Source: CAWFKS01 sp963816435 (GTDB lineage: Bacteria; Pseudomonadota; Alphaproteobacteria; Rhizobiales; Rhizobiaceae). Taken from it: a stretch of 64,000 nt of DNA. The position numbers and the translations under genes were made by a program. The stretch lies in contig CAWFKS010000013.1 of assembly GCA_963816435.1 (NCBI GenBank), forward strand, positions 62,001 through 126,000. Direction: 5' to 3'. The notes under the pieces were generated by a model. It saw only the letters and a program-made list of their open reading frames with translations, did no database searches and had not been told where the DNA came from. This document shows, one piece after another, positions 26,508-34,318 of the stretch (position 1 is its first letter; the number at the start of each line of letters is the position of its first letter).

Positions 26508-28121
26508 TTGAAAAAGCTCGTACCGATCGCCGTCTTCCTGATTGCCGCCGCGCTCGGACTGACGATCGCGTGGCAGACCTACCAGTCGGGCCGCGACCGG
26601 GGCCGCGCCCGCTTCGAGACGCTCGCCAACGACGTCGTCGACCTGGTCAACGAACGGACCGACCTGCACGTCTCGCTGCTGCGCAGCATCTCCGCCTTCC
26701 TGTCGACCGAGGACGCCTATGCCGATCGCGGCCCGTTCGCGCGGTTCGTCACCTCGTTCGACCTCGACGAGCACTATCGCGGCGCCGACGGCTACGGCCT
26801 GGCGCCGCTGCTGCCGGCCGGGCAGGAGGCGGTGGCCGAGGCGCGGATCGAGGAGAACTACGGCATCGGCCGCGCCGTCTTTCCGCAAACCGACCAGCGT
26901 TGGCGCGCGCCCGTGGTGATCCTCGAGCCGTCGGACGACACCAAGCGCAAGGCGCTCGGCTACGACATGTACTCCGATCCCGAGCGCCGCGCCGCGATGC
27001 AGGCCGCAATCGAGAGCGGCGAGCCGACCGCCACCGGGCCGGTCGACCTTGTCGGCGACGCCGGGGCGAGATCCAGCACCGGCATCGTCCTTTACCTGCC
27101 GCTCTATCGGGGCAAGCCGCCGCAGGACGCGGCCGGCACGCGGGAGGACGTGCGCGGCTTCGTCTATGCGGTCTATCGCGTCGCCGACCTGTTCGACGCC
27201 GCGCTCTCGCACGGCTCCACCGCCTCGGTGGCCTTTACGGTCTGGGACCAGGAGATCGCGCCGCAGAACGTCGTCTACACCTCCGAAAACCGTCCGAGTT
27301 CGAAGTTCGACGACAACTATCTCGTCGAGCGTGCGGTCACCGTCGGCGGTCGCACCTGGTTCTTTCACCTCAGGCCGACCGACACCTTCACCCCGCCCTC
27401 GGCCTTGCCTGAGGCGTTGACGATGGCGGCGGTCAGCCTGCTTTTGGCCGCCACCCTGGCGCTGCTGACGCGCAGCCAGGCGCGTCGGCTGGAGGTCGTC
27501 GCGGCCCTTAACGCCGAGATCGAGCGCAATCTCGAACAGAAGGACCTCATCCTTCAGGAGATGAAGCACCGCATAAAGAACCTTCTGGCGCGGGTGCTGG
27601 CGATCGCCCGGCAAACGGCCAACAGTTCCGAGGATCTGGCTGCTTTCAACGCCTCCTTCTCCGCGCGCATGCAGGCGATGGCCAAGGCGCAGGACCTGCT
27701 TACCCGTGCCGCATGGGAACAGGCGGACTTGCGCGAACTCGTGCTGTCGGAGCTCGACCAGGTGTTCGGTGACCGTCTCGACGAGTCGGCGCTGGCCGGC
27801 CCGGAAGTGAAGCTGCCCGAGCGCGTCACCCAGGCGCTCGGCCTGACCATCCACGAACTCGCCACCAACGCGCTCAAATACGGCAAGGTCATCGACGACG
27901 GCGGCGGTCTGGAAGTGCGCTGGTCGGTCACGCCCGGCGAGCCGCGCATGCTCGAATTCCAGTGGCGCGAATGGGGCAGCACCGGGCTCGCCGACGATAA
28001 CAAGCCGGGTTTCGGCACCCGCCTGATCGACGCCAACATCCGAAGCGAACTCGGCGGCACGGTCGACCGCCAGTTCGGCGAGGACGGCCTGCGGCTTGCG
28101 CTCTCGATCCCGCTGCGCTGA
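26508..28121 (+). CDS. CHASE-domain HWE-family membrane sensor kinase
   Basis: A 537-residue protein with an N-terminal membrane helix (LVPIAVFLIAAALGLTIAW), a periplasmic CHASE domain (about residues 35-290, FVTSFDLDEHYRGADGYGLA), a second helix (LTMAAVSLLLAATLALL), an HWE phosphoacceptor box (ILQEMKHRIKNLLARVLAIA) and an ATPase domain (GLTIHELATNALKYG; PGFGTRLID). It would sense an extracellular small ligand and probably feeds the general stress response. The frame starts at TTG 26508 with no clear ribosome site. It is divergent from the AI-2E gene. Confidence 0.9.
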   Translation: MKKLVPIAVFLIAAALGLTIAWQTYQSGRDRGRARFETLANDVVDLVNERTDLHVSLLRSISAFLSTEDAYADRGPFARFVTSFDLDEHYRGADGYGLAPLLPAGQEAVAEARIEENYGIGRAVFPQTDQRWRAPVVILEPSDDTKRKALGYDMYSDPERRAAMQAAIESGEPTATGPVDLVGDAGARSSTGIVLYLPLYRGKPPQDAAGTREDVRGFVYAVYRVADLFDAALSHGSTASVAFTVWDQEIAPQNVVYTSENRPSSKFDDNYLVERAVTVGGRTWFFHLRPTDTFTPPSALPEALTMAAVSLLLAATLALLTRSQARRLEVVAALNAEIERNLEQKDLILQEMKHRIKNLLARVLAIARQTANSSEDLAAFNASFSARMQAMAKAQDLLTRAAWEQADLRELVLSELDQVFGDRLDESALAGPEVKLPERVTQALGLTIHELATNALKYGKVIDDGGGLEVRWSVTPGEPRMLEFQWREWGSTGLADDNKPGFGTRLIDANIRSELGGTVDRQFGEDGLRLALSIPLR

Positions 28122-28172
28122 GGGCCGGACGCAGCGTCGGGCTCATCCCGAAAACATTAAAGATTGACGTTG

Positions 28173-28197
28173 GGAACCATGCGGCTGCCGCCCCGTT
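28173..28197 (+). promoter_or_regulatory. EcfG-type promoter of the PRC-barrel gene
   Basis: GGAAC (28173-28177), 16 bp, CGTT (28194-28197). It lies in the 167-bp gap between the CHASE kinase and the PRC-barrel gene, giving an untranslated leader of about 85 nt. Confidence 0.8.
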
Positions 28198-28288
28198 TGG
28201 AGGACGTGACCGCATCCGCCGTGGTGAAGCAGAAGGCGAATGCGGTCATTCACATCGTCGCATGAACGGATGCACGGAGGACAGTTAC

Positions 28289-29548
28289 ATGATCCGCACG
28301 CTTATGGCCAGCACGGCCCTGATCTCATTGCTCGCGACCGGCGCTATCGCCCAGGCCGCGGACAACACTGCGAATTCCAACCAGGCGGTCCAGACCGACA
28401 CTCAGGTCCAGGCCGACAACCAGACCAAGACCGACAACATGGCCGCCGATGCCGGCGCTGCCGTCGACGCCAAGATGTTCCATTCTGCTGCGAAGGATGA
28501 CCACCTCGCAAGCAAGCTGATCGGCACCGCCATCTACGAATCGGCTGCCGAGGACGCCAAGAAGATCGGCGACATCAACGACCTCGTTCTCGGCCAGGAC
28601 GGCCAGACCGACGCCGTGATCGTCGGTGTCGGCGGTTTCCTTGGCATCGGCGAAAAGGACGTCGCCATCAATTTCGACCAGCTCAAGTGGCAGACTGGCC
28701 CGAACGGCGAAGACTGGCTCGTCGCCGGCCTTAGCCGCGACCAGCTCAAGAACGCGCCCGAGTTCGACTACGCCTCGATCGAGCCCAAGAACAACAACAT
28801 CGAGACGAACGGCGTCGCCATGAACAGCGGCAACGGCGCAGCCGACGGCAACGCGATGGCCACGGACAACAACCAGATGGCCGCCTCGGACAATGCCGCC
28901 AACGCCGACAACAACGCGATGGCCACCGACAACAACATGGCGTCGAACAACAACGCCACGACGGCCAAGACCAACAACGACCAGATGGCCGCGTCCGACA
29001 ACGCCGACAACAACGCTGCCGTCAAGGACGACAACGACCAGATGGCCGCCTCCGACAACGCCGACACCAAGGGCGTGGTCAAGACGGACAACGACCAGGC
29101 GGCGTCGGACAACAATGCTGTCGTCAAGGACGACAACAACATGGCGTCCAACGACAACGCCACGACGGCCAAGACCGACCGCACCCAGACCGCCGCGATC
29201 AACCGCGACAGCCTGTCGAACGTGCCGAACGACCAGATCTCGGCCGACAACCTGATGGGCACGACGGTCTACGGCGCCAACGACGACAATATCGGCGAGG
29301 TCGACGACGTCGTCCTGACGGCCGACGGCAAGGTCGACGCCATCGTCGTGAATGTCGGCGGCTTCCTCGGCATCGGCGAAAAGTCGGTGGCGGTCGGCCT
29401 CGACAACCTTCAGTTCATGAAGGACGACAACGGCGACTGGTACCTCTACACCAACTTCACCGAGGACCAGCTGAAGAGCCAGAAGGAGTACAATCCGGAC
29501 TCCTACGCCCAGAACCGCGACCAGCAGCGCATGATCTACACCAAGTAA
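28289..29548 (+). CDS. Exported two-PRC-barrel protein with Asp/Asn-rich linker
   Basis: A 419-residue protein. A signal peptide (MIRTLMASTALISLLATGAI, cleavage likely after AQA) precedes an N/Q-rich stretch, a first PRC-barrel (LIGTAIYES ... VGVGGFLGIGEKDVAI), a 130-residue low-complexity linker of NNQMAASDNA-type repeats, and a second PRC-barrel (LMGTTVYGAND ... VNVGGFLGIGEKSVAV). It is probably periplasmic. ATG 28289 has GGAGGAC upstream. An EcfG-type promoter precedes it and a strong terminator follows, so it is a single-gene stress unit. Confidence 0.88.
   Translation: MIRTLMASTALISLLATGAIAQAADNTANSNQAVQTDTQVQADNQTKTDNMAADAGAAVDAKMFHSAAKDDHLASKLIGTAIYESAAEDAKKIGDINDLVLGQDGQTDAVIVGVGGFLGIGEKDVAINFDQLKWQTGPNGEDWLVAGLSRDQLKNAPEFDYASIEPKNNNIETNGVAMNSGNGAADGNAMATDNNQMAASDNAANADNNAMATDNNMASNNNATTAKTNNDQMAASDNADNNAAVKDDNDQMAASDNADTKGVVKTDNDQAASDNNAVVKDDNNMASNDNATTAKTDRTQTAAINRDSLSNVPNDQISADNLMGTTVYGANDDNIGEVDDVVLTADGKVDAIVVNVGGFLGIGEKSVAVGLDNLQFMKDDNGDWYLYTNFTEDQLKSQKEYNPDSYAQNRDQQRMIYTK
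28842..29190 (+). repeat. Degenerate coding repeats of the Asp/Asn/Ala linker
   Basis: Short imperfect direct repeats encode DNNQMAASDNA-like units. The clearest DNA copies are 36-bp blocks beginning ATGGCGTC at 28937 and 29141 (both encode MAS-N-NATTAKT), and blocks with CAGATGGCCGC at 28981 and 29038. Such arrays expand and contract by slippage. Confidence 0.75.
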
Positions 29549-29574
29549 TGCGCCTGCCGTGAGGCAAGGAAGAA

Positions 29575-29600
29575 GGCCCGCCATCGAGCGGGCCTTTTTT
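29575..29600 (+). terminator. Rho-independent terminator after the PRC-barrel gene
   Basis: Stem GGCCCGC (29575-29581) / GCGGGCC (29588-29594), 6-nt loop, then six Ts (29595-29600). It is 26 bp after the stop codon. Confidence 0.9.
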
Positions 29601-29629
29601 CGTTGGGGAGGTTGCCCGGGTGCCGCGAC

Positions 29630-29651
29630 ATATGTTCATTATCGAATATAT
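29630..29651. promoter_or_regulatory. AT-rich imperfect palindrome upstream of the persulfide dioxygenase-like gene
   Basis: ATATGTTC (29630-29637) and GAATATAT (29644-29651) pair at 7 of 8 positions, 11 bp before the start codon. In relatives, blh-type genes are repressed by the ArsR-family sulfide/persulfide sensor BigR/SqrR at AT-rich palindromes; no such regulator is encoded in this window next to it. Confidence 0.55.
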
Positions 29652-29662
29652 GGAGGCCCCAC

Positions 29663-30553
29663 ATGAACGAAGCAGTCCGCCGCCCCGACGTCACCGCTTT
29701 CTACGACAAGCGTACCTCGTCGGTGCAGTACGTCGTTGCCGATCCCGCCACCGGCAAATGCGCCATCGTCGACCCGGTGCTCGACTTCGACGAGAAATCC
29801 GGCGGCACCGCCACCCGCAGCGCCGACGCCATTCTGGGCCATGTCCGCGAGCACGGGTTGGAGGTCGAGTGGATCCTCGACACCCATCCGCATGCCGACC
29901 ATTTCTCCGCTGCCCGCTATCTCAAGCAGCAGACGGGCGCGCCGACGGCCATCGGCGAGAAGGTCGTGGAGGTCCAGAAACTCTGGAAGGACATCTACAA
30001 CTGGCCGGACTTCCCGGCCGACGGCTCGCAGTGGGACCGCCTGTTCGCCCACGGCGACATGTTCCGGGTCGGCGAGATCGAGGCCAGGGTGATGTTTTCG
30101 CCCGGCCACACGCTCGCCTCCATCACCTACGTCATCGGCGACGCCGCCTTCGTCCACGACACGCTGTTCATGCCCGATGGCGGCACCGCGCGGGCGGATT
30201 TTCCGGGCGGCAGCGCGGCCCGCCTGTGGCAATCGATCCAGGACATCCTGGCGCTGCCGGACGCAACCCGCGTCTTCACCGGTCACGACTATCAGCCGGG
30301 CGGCCGCGAGCCGCGCTGGGAAAGCACTGTCGGCGAGCAGAAGCGCGACAACATCCACATGGCCAGGTGCCGCACCGAGGCCGACTACGTGAGGATGAGG
30401 CAGGAACGGGACAGCACGCTGCCGATGCCCAAGCTCATTCTCCACGCGCTGCAGGTCAACATGAACGGCGGCCGGCTTCCCGAGCCCGAGGCCAACGGCC
30501 GCCGCTATCTGAAATTCCCGCTCGACGCCCTGAAGGGCGCCGCCTGGGAATAG
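29663..30553 (+). CDS. MBL-fold persulfide dioxygenase-like hydrolase (Blh/ETHE1 group)
   Basis: A 296-residue metallo-beta-lactamase-fold protein with THPHADHFSAA (metal ligands), FSPGHTLASI and the group-specific end VFTGHDYQPGGREPRWEST. The Blh/ETHE1 type oxidises glutathione persulfide to sulfite with a single iron. ATG 29663 (MNEAVRRPD) lies 10 nt after GGAGG. Two YeeE/YedE sulfur-transport subunits follow, so the three genes probably handle sulfide or thiosulfate. A glyoxalase II role is less likely given the context. Confidence 0.85.
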   Translation: MNEAVRRPDVTAFYDKRTSSVQYVVADPATGKCAIVDPVLDFDEKSGGTATRSADAILGHVREHGLEVEWILDTHPHADHFSAARYLKQQTGAPTAIGEKVVEVQKLWKDIYNWPDFPADGSQWDRLFAHGDMFRVGEIEARVMFSPGHTLASITYVIGDAAFVHDTLFMPDGGTARADFPGGSAARLWQSIQDILALPDATRVFTGHDYQPGGREPRWESTVGEQKRDNIHMARCRTEADYVRMRQERDSTLPMPKLILHALQVNMNGGRLPEPEANGRRYLKFPLDALKGAAWE

Positions 30554-30610
30554 AATTTCACGCCCGCCTTCCAACGCGCAAAATCCTCGACACTTTCCCC
30601 CGCCGGACGT

Positions 30611-30640
30611 GAACCGGTTGCCTGTCCCGGCAACCGGTTC
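30611..30640. terminator. Perfect 12-bp inverted repeat between the MBL and YeeE genes
   Basis: GAACCGGTTGCC (30611-30622) and GGCAACCGGTTC (30629-30640) form a stem with a 6-nt loop. No T-tract follows, so it could be a weak terminator, an RNA-stability hairpin or an operator. A smaller pair ATTCTC/GAGAAT (30648-30671) follows just before the YeeE start region. Confidence 0.5.
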
Positions 30641-30700
30641 GGGCGATATTCTCGATCCGCAATATGAGAATGCGTCCCGCGGCAATGGAGCCTTGGTGAC

Positions 30701-31129
30701 ATGACTGAATTCACGCCCATCGCGTCGCTCGCCGGCGGCGCCCTCATCGGTCTCTCGGCCGTGCTCCTGATGGCATTCGAGGGCCGCATCGCCGGCATCA
30801 GCGGCATCGCCTCGAAGATACTGCCGCCCTACCGCGATTCCGCGCTGCCGTCGCGGCTGGGCTTCGTGCTCGGACTGCTGGCCGCGCCGCTGGCCGTGAT
30901 GGCGTGGACCGGCTCGCCGGTCCTCCAGACCGTTTCGGCCAACCTGCCGCTGATGGTGCTGGCCGGCGTCCTCACCGGCTTCGGCGCGGTCTATGGCGGC
31001 GGCTGCACCAGCGGCCACGGCGTCTGCGGCATTGCCCGCCTGTCGCCGCGTTCCATCGTCGCCACCGCGACCTTCATGGCCACCGGCATCGCCACCGTGT
31101 TCGTGGCGCGCCACCTGATCGGAGGCTGA
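30701..31129 (+). CDS. YeeE/YedE family sulfur transport protein, subunit A (PmpA-like)
   Basis: A 142-residue membrane protein with about four helices and the conserved GGGCTSGHGVCGIARLS motif. In the full-length family (YeeE/TsuA) the cysteines relay thiosulfate across the membrane. Here the family is split in two proteins, the short form found in many proteobacteria. It is separated by only 4 bp from the second half. Confidence 0.88.
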   Translation: MTEFTPIASLAGGALIGLSAVLLMAFEGRIAGISGIASKILPPYRDSALPSRLGFVLGLLAAPLAVMAWTGSPVLQTVSANLPLMVLAGVLTGFGAVYGGGCTSGHGVCGIARLSPRSIVATATFMATGIATVFVARHLIGG

Positions 31130-31133
31130 GATC

Positions 31134-31592
31134 ATGCGCTTCCTCGTCAATTTCGGCCTCGGCCTGCTCTTCGGCGTCGGCCTCGTCGTCGCCGGCATGT
31201 CCGACCCCGCCAAGGTCAAGAACTTCCTCGACCTGTTCGGCACCTGGGACCCCTCGCTCGCCTTCGTCATGGGCGGCGCTGTCGTGGTCGGCTTCATCGG
31301 CTACCGGCTGGTGCTGTCGCGCTCGCATCCGCTTGCCGCACCTGCGTTCCGTCTGCCGACGAAGACCGACATCGACCGGCAGCTTGTCACCGGGGCGGCG
31401 ATCTTCGGCGTCGGCTGGGGGCTTTCCGGTTTCTGCCCCGGCCCGGCGATCGTCTCGCTCGGCCTCGCCGCGCAGGGCACGGCAGTCTTCGTGCCGGCCA
31501 TGCTCGTCGGGATGTGGGCGGCGCGGGCGGCCGGCGGCGACATCGCGCTGGCGGCGCCGCGGCGCGCCGAAAGCAGCCGCTCCGCTGCTTGA
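31134..31592 (+). CDS. YeeE/YedE family sulfur transport protein, subunit B (PmpB-like)
   Basis: A 152-residue second half of the split transporter, with hydrophobic helices, GMSDPAKVKNFLDLFGTWDP and the cysteine motif LSGFCPGPAIVSLG. Together with the preceding gene it should form a thiosulfate or persulfide-sulfur channel that works with the upstream persulfide dioxygenase-like enzyme. Confidence 0.88.
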   Translation: MRFLVNFGLGLLFGVGLVVAGMSDPAKVKNFLDLFGTWDPSLAFVMGGAVVVGFIGYRLVLSRSHPLAAPAFRLPTKTDIDRQLVTGAAIFGVGWGLSGFCPGPAIVSLGLAAQGTAVFVPAMLVGMWAARAAGGDIALAAPRRAESSRSAA

Positions 31593-31625
31593 CAGTCTCG
31601 ACGCCCCACCGGCAAGAAGTGCCGG

Positions 31626-32614
31626 ATGCCGAAACGGCAGGGGGCGCGAGGCTTGAACCGGCGGCACAACGAATATCGCGAGCGTGAAGCGGCCCGTCGT
31701 CAGGATGCCGGCGCGCCGCTGCCGTTGTCGCGCGCCCTCGTGCTGATGTTCTTCGCCTTGCACTCACCGGCTGCGTCGCCACACGCGCGGCGGTCGCGCC
31801 CGGGGAGCAGAAGCCGGTACCGGGCTTTGCGCCGTGCTGCGTCGGCGCCGAGCAATTCCCGCCCTGGCTGGTGGCGCTCGCCGAACCCTTCGTCGCCGTC
31901 TTCGGACCGTCGACGCCCGCCCTGCGCGCCCACGACGGCAACCTCACAAATCCGCGGGCCCGAAAGGCCGTGATGGCGGCGCTTCGGCCGCTCGACGTCG
32001 TGCTGCTTGGCGCGCGTCAGGGCTTTGCGGCCCGCACCGTGCCTGGCGTGTTCAGCCATGCCATGGTCTATCTGGGGACCGAGCGGGAACTGAAGCGGCT
32101 CGGCCTTTGGAACGATCCCGAGGTAAAGGCTCGTCACGATGACATTCGCGCCGGCAAGGTCTTCGTCGAATCGGTCAGCCCGCGCGTGCGGCTCTCCACG
32201 CCGGAAACTGCGCTGCGGGCCGACTTCGCGGTCGTCCTGCGGCCGCATCTGCCGGGCGGCGAAGCAAGGCGCCGGCGCGCCATCGACGACTTCATGGCGC
32301 TGGTCGGCACCCCGTTCGACTACCATTTCGACGCCGACGAAAAGCGCACGCTGTTCTGCGCCGAAATCCTCTGCCGCGTCATGCCGGAGCTGAAGCTGCC
32401 GAAGCAGGTCGTCTACGGCCGCCGCACCATCATCCCCGACGAGATCGTCGTGGCGGCGCTGCGCGGAACCACGCCTCTGTCCTTCGTCCGCTATGTCCGC
32501 GGCGACGCCGAAGGCGACGGGTTCTCGGTCGCCTCGTCGGCGCGGTTGCGGCGCGATATCATTGCGTCATGGACAGAGGTTCAGCGGCGCAACGCGCGGA
32601 AGGCGGCCAAATGA
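31626..32614 (+). CDS. YiiX/YebB-like permuted papain-fold lipoprotein, frameshifted
   Basis: The C-terminal ~250 residues show a permuted NlpC/P60-type cysteine hydrolase: VFSHAMVYLG (His segment) and RTLFCAEILCRVMPEL (Cys segment). The N-terminal part, RALVLMFFAL, then LTGCVATRAAV, becomes a lipoprotein signal with lipobox if one missing base near 31762 is restored, giving up to 329 residues. The true start may be as late as about 31725. It would be tethered to a membrane and cleave a peptide or acyl bond. Its stop overlaps the next gene as ATGA. Confidence 0.72.
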
Positions 32615-33297
32615 AGCGCTCCGAGATCAACGAGATCGTCCGCGAGGCCGACAGCTTCATCCGTTCGTTCGGCTACCTGCTGCCGCCCTTCGCGCACTGG
32701 ACCCCGGCCGAGATGAAGGCGCGCCGCGACGAGCTGGCGCCGCTGATCGACGCGCGCCTCGGCTGGGACATCACCGATTACGGCCAGGGCCGCTTCGACG
32801 AGCTCGGCCTGTTCCTGTTCACCGTGCGCAACGGCCGGCCGGAGGACCTGAAGAAGGGCGCCGGCATGCTCTACGCCGAGAAGATCATGATCTCGCGCCG
32901 CGACCAGCTTTCGCCGATGCACCGGCACTACCTGAAGGCCGAGGACATCATCAATCGCGGCGGCGGCACGCTGGTGCTCGAACTGTTCATGCCGGACGCC
33001 GAGGGCCGCATCGACGAGAGCGCGGAAGTGACGGTCCCCGTCGACGGCCTCGTGCGCCGCCTGCCGGCCGGTGGCAAGCTGAGGCTTTCCCCCGGCGAGA
33101 GCGTGACGTTGATGCCGGGCATCTGGCATGCCTTCTGGGGCGAGGGCGGCGACGTGCTGATCGGCGAGGTGTCGACGGTCAACGACGACGTCACCGACAA
33201 CTGGTTCCGCGACCCGATCGGCCGCTTCGCCAGCGTCGAGGAGGACGAGGCGCCGCATCGGCTGCTGGTGTCCGACTACGCCTCGTTTTTCGGATAG
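32611..33297 (+). CDS. D-lyxose/D-mannose isomerase
   Basis: A 228-residue cupin-fold protein, exactly the usual length of the family. It has MHRHYLKAEDIINRGGG (metal-binding His) and MPGIWHAFWGEGGDVLIGEV. It interconverts D-lyxose with D-xylulose and D-mannose with D-fructose. It overlaps the YiiX-like gene by 4 bp, and a PfkB-family kinase follows, which might phosphorylate the ketose product. Confidence 0.88.
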   Translation: MKRSEINEIVREADSFIRSFGYLLPPFAHWTPAEMKARRDELAPLIDARLGWDITDYGQGRFDELGLFLFTVRNGRPEDLKKGAGMLYAEKIMISRRDQLSPMHRHYLKAEDIINRGGGTLVLELFMPDAEGRIDESAEVTVPVDGLVRRLPAGGKLRLSPGESVTLMPGIWHAFWGEGGDVLIGEVSTVNDDVTDNWFRDPIGRFASVEEDEAPHRLLVSDYASFFG

Positions 33298-33303
33298 GGT
33301 GGC

Positions 33304-33328
33304 GGAACGCAGCCGGATGACCACCGTT
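33304..33328 (+). promoter_or_regulatory. EcfG-type promoter of the PfkB-family kinase gene
   Basis: GGAAC (33304-33308), 16 bp, CGTT (33325-33328), 35 bp upstream of the kinase start, leaving a short leader. This is the only match not next to an obvious stress gene, so a chance match is possible. Confidence 0.6.
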
Positions 33329-33363
33329 CGACCGACGACCGAGCAACCCAGGCGGAGCCGCGA

Positions 33364-34296
33364 ATGCCGCGCATCCTGACGATCACCCTCAATCCCACCG
33401 TCGACATCTCGGGCGAGACGGGCGTCATCCGGCCGATCCGCAAGGTCCGTACCCACAACGATCGTTTCGAACCGGGCGGCGGCGGCATCAACGTCGCGCG
33501 CGTGCTGACCACGCTCGGCGGCGATGCCGAAGCACTTTTCCTCGCCGGCGGCGAGATCGGGTTGCAGCTCGACCGGCTGCTGGAGGACCGCAAGATCCAT
33601 CGCCACAAGGTGCCGATCGGCGGCCAGACGCGCATCGGCTTCACCGTGCGCGAGCAGACGACGGGGCTCGAATACCGCTTCGTGCAGGAGGGCCCGGAGG
33701 TCGGCGACGACGATCTGCAGCCCTGCCTCGACATCGTCGCGACAAGCGAGGCCGAGTACGTGGTGTGCAGCGGCAGCCTGCCGCGCGGCGCGCCGGCCGA
33801 CATCTACGCCCGCATGGCCGAATTGACGGCGAAGCGCGGCGGCCGCTTCGTTCTCGACACGTCCGGAACCGCCCTGCGCACGACGCTGGAGAAGGCACGC
33901 GTCTTCCTCGTCAAGCCGAGCCTTGGCGAACTCGAGCAGCTCGGCGGCACCGCGCTCGACGAGGCGGGCGCGGAGAAGGCGGCGGCCGCGATCGTCGCCG
34001 CCGGCAAGGCCGAATACGTCGCCGTCACGCTCGGCGCCGACGGCGCGATCCTCGCCGGCCCGCACGGCGTCGAGCGCTTTCCGGCGATCCATGTTCGCGT
34101 GCGCTCGGCCGTCGGCGCGGGCGACAGTTTCGTCGCCGCCATGACGCTGGCGCTCAGCCGGGGCGACACGCCGCACGACGCTTTCAGCTTCGGCATGGCG
34201 GCGGGTGCCGCGGCGGCCATGACGCCCGGCACGGAGCTGTGCCGGCGGGCCGATGTCGACAAGCTCTACCAGACCGCGAAACGCATGCGGGACTGA
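33364..34296 (+). CDS. PfkB-family sugar kinase (1-phosphofructokinase/Pfk-2 like)
   Basis: A 310-residue ribokinase-like protein: LTITLNPTVDISGETG start, EPGGGGINVARVLTTLGGDA substrate region, and the PfkB signature with catalytic Asp in VRSAVGAGDSFVAAM. The N-terminus resembles E. coli Pfk-2 and 1-phosphofructokinases rather than ribokinase. It phosphorylates a hexose phosphate such as fructose 6-phosphate. The separate EcfG-type promoter suggests stress-linked glycolytic use. Confidence 0.88.
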   Translation: MPRILTITLNPTVDISGETGVIRPIRKVRTHNDRFEPGGGGINVARVLTTLGGDAEALFLAGGEIGLQLDRLLEDRKIHRHKVPIGGQTRIGFTVREQTTGLEYRFVQEGPEVGDDDLQPCLDIVATSEAEYVVCSGSLPRGAPADIYARMAELTAKRGGRFVLDTSGTALRTTLEKARVFLVKPSLGELEQLGGTALDEAGAEKAAAAIVAAGKAEYVAVTLGADGAILAGPHGVERFPAIHVRVRSAVGAGDSFVAAMTLALSRGDTPHDAFSFGMAAGAAAAMTPGTELCRRADVDKLYQTAKRMRD

Positions 34297-34318
34297 CCGG
34301 AAGCCCGGCCGCGAATCG

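Noticed and set aside
26489..26510. EcfG-type promoter for the CHASE-HWE kinase
   Set aside because: GGAAC is present at about 26489, but no CGTT follows at 16 or 17 bp.
28842..29190. Possible CRISPR array in the repeats of the PRC-barrel gene
   Set aside because: The repeats are imperfect, of unequal spacing, in frame and encode Asp/Asn/Ala units; no cas genes are present.
29603..29662. Longer N-terminus for the MBL-fold protein
   Set aside because: The extra 20 codons would start within the terminator-proximal sequence and span the palindromic operator; the ATG at 29663 has a good ribosome site.
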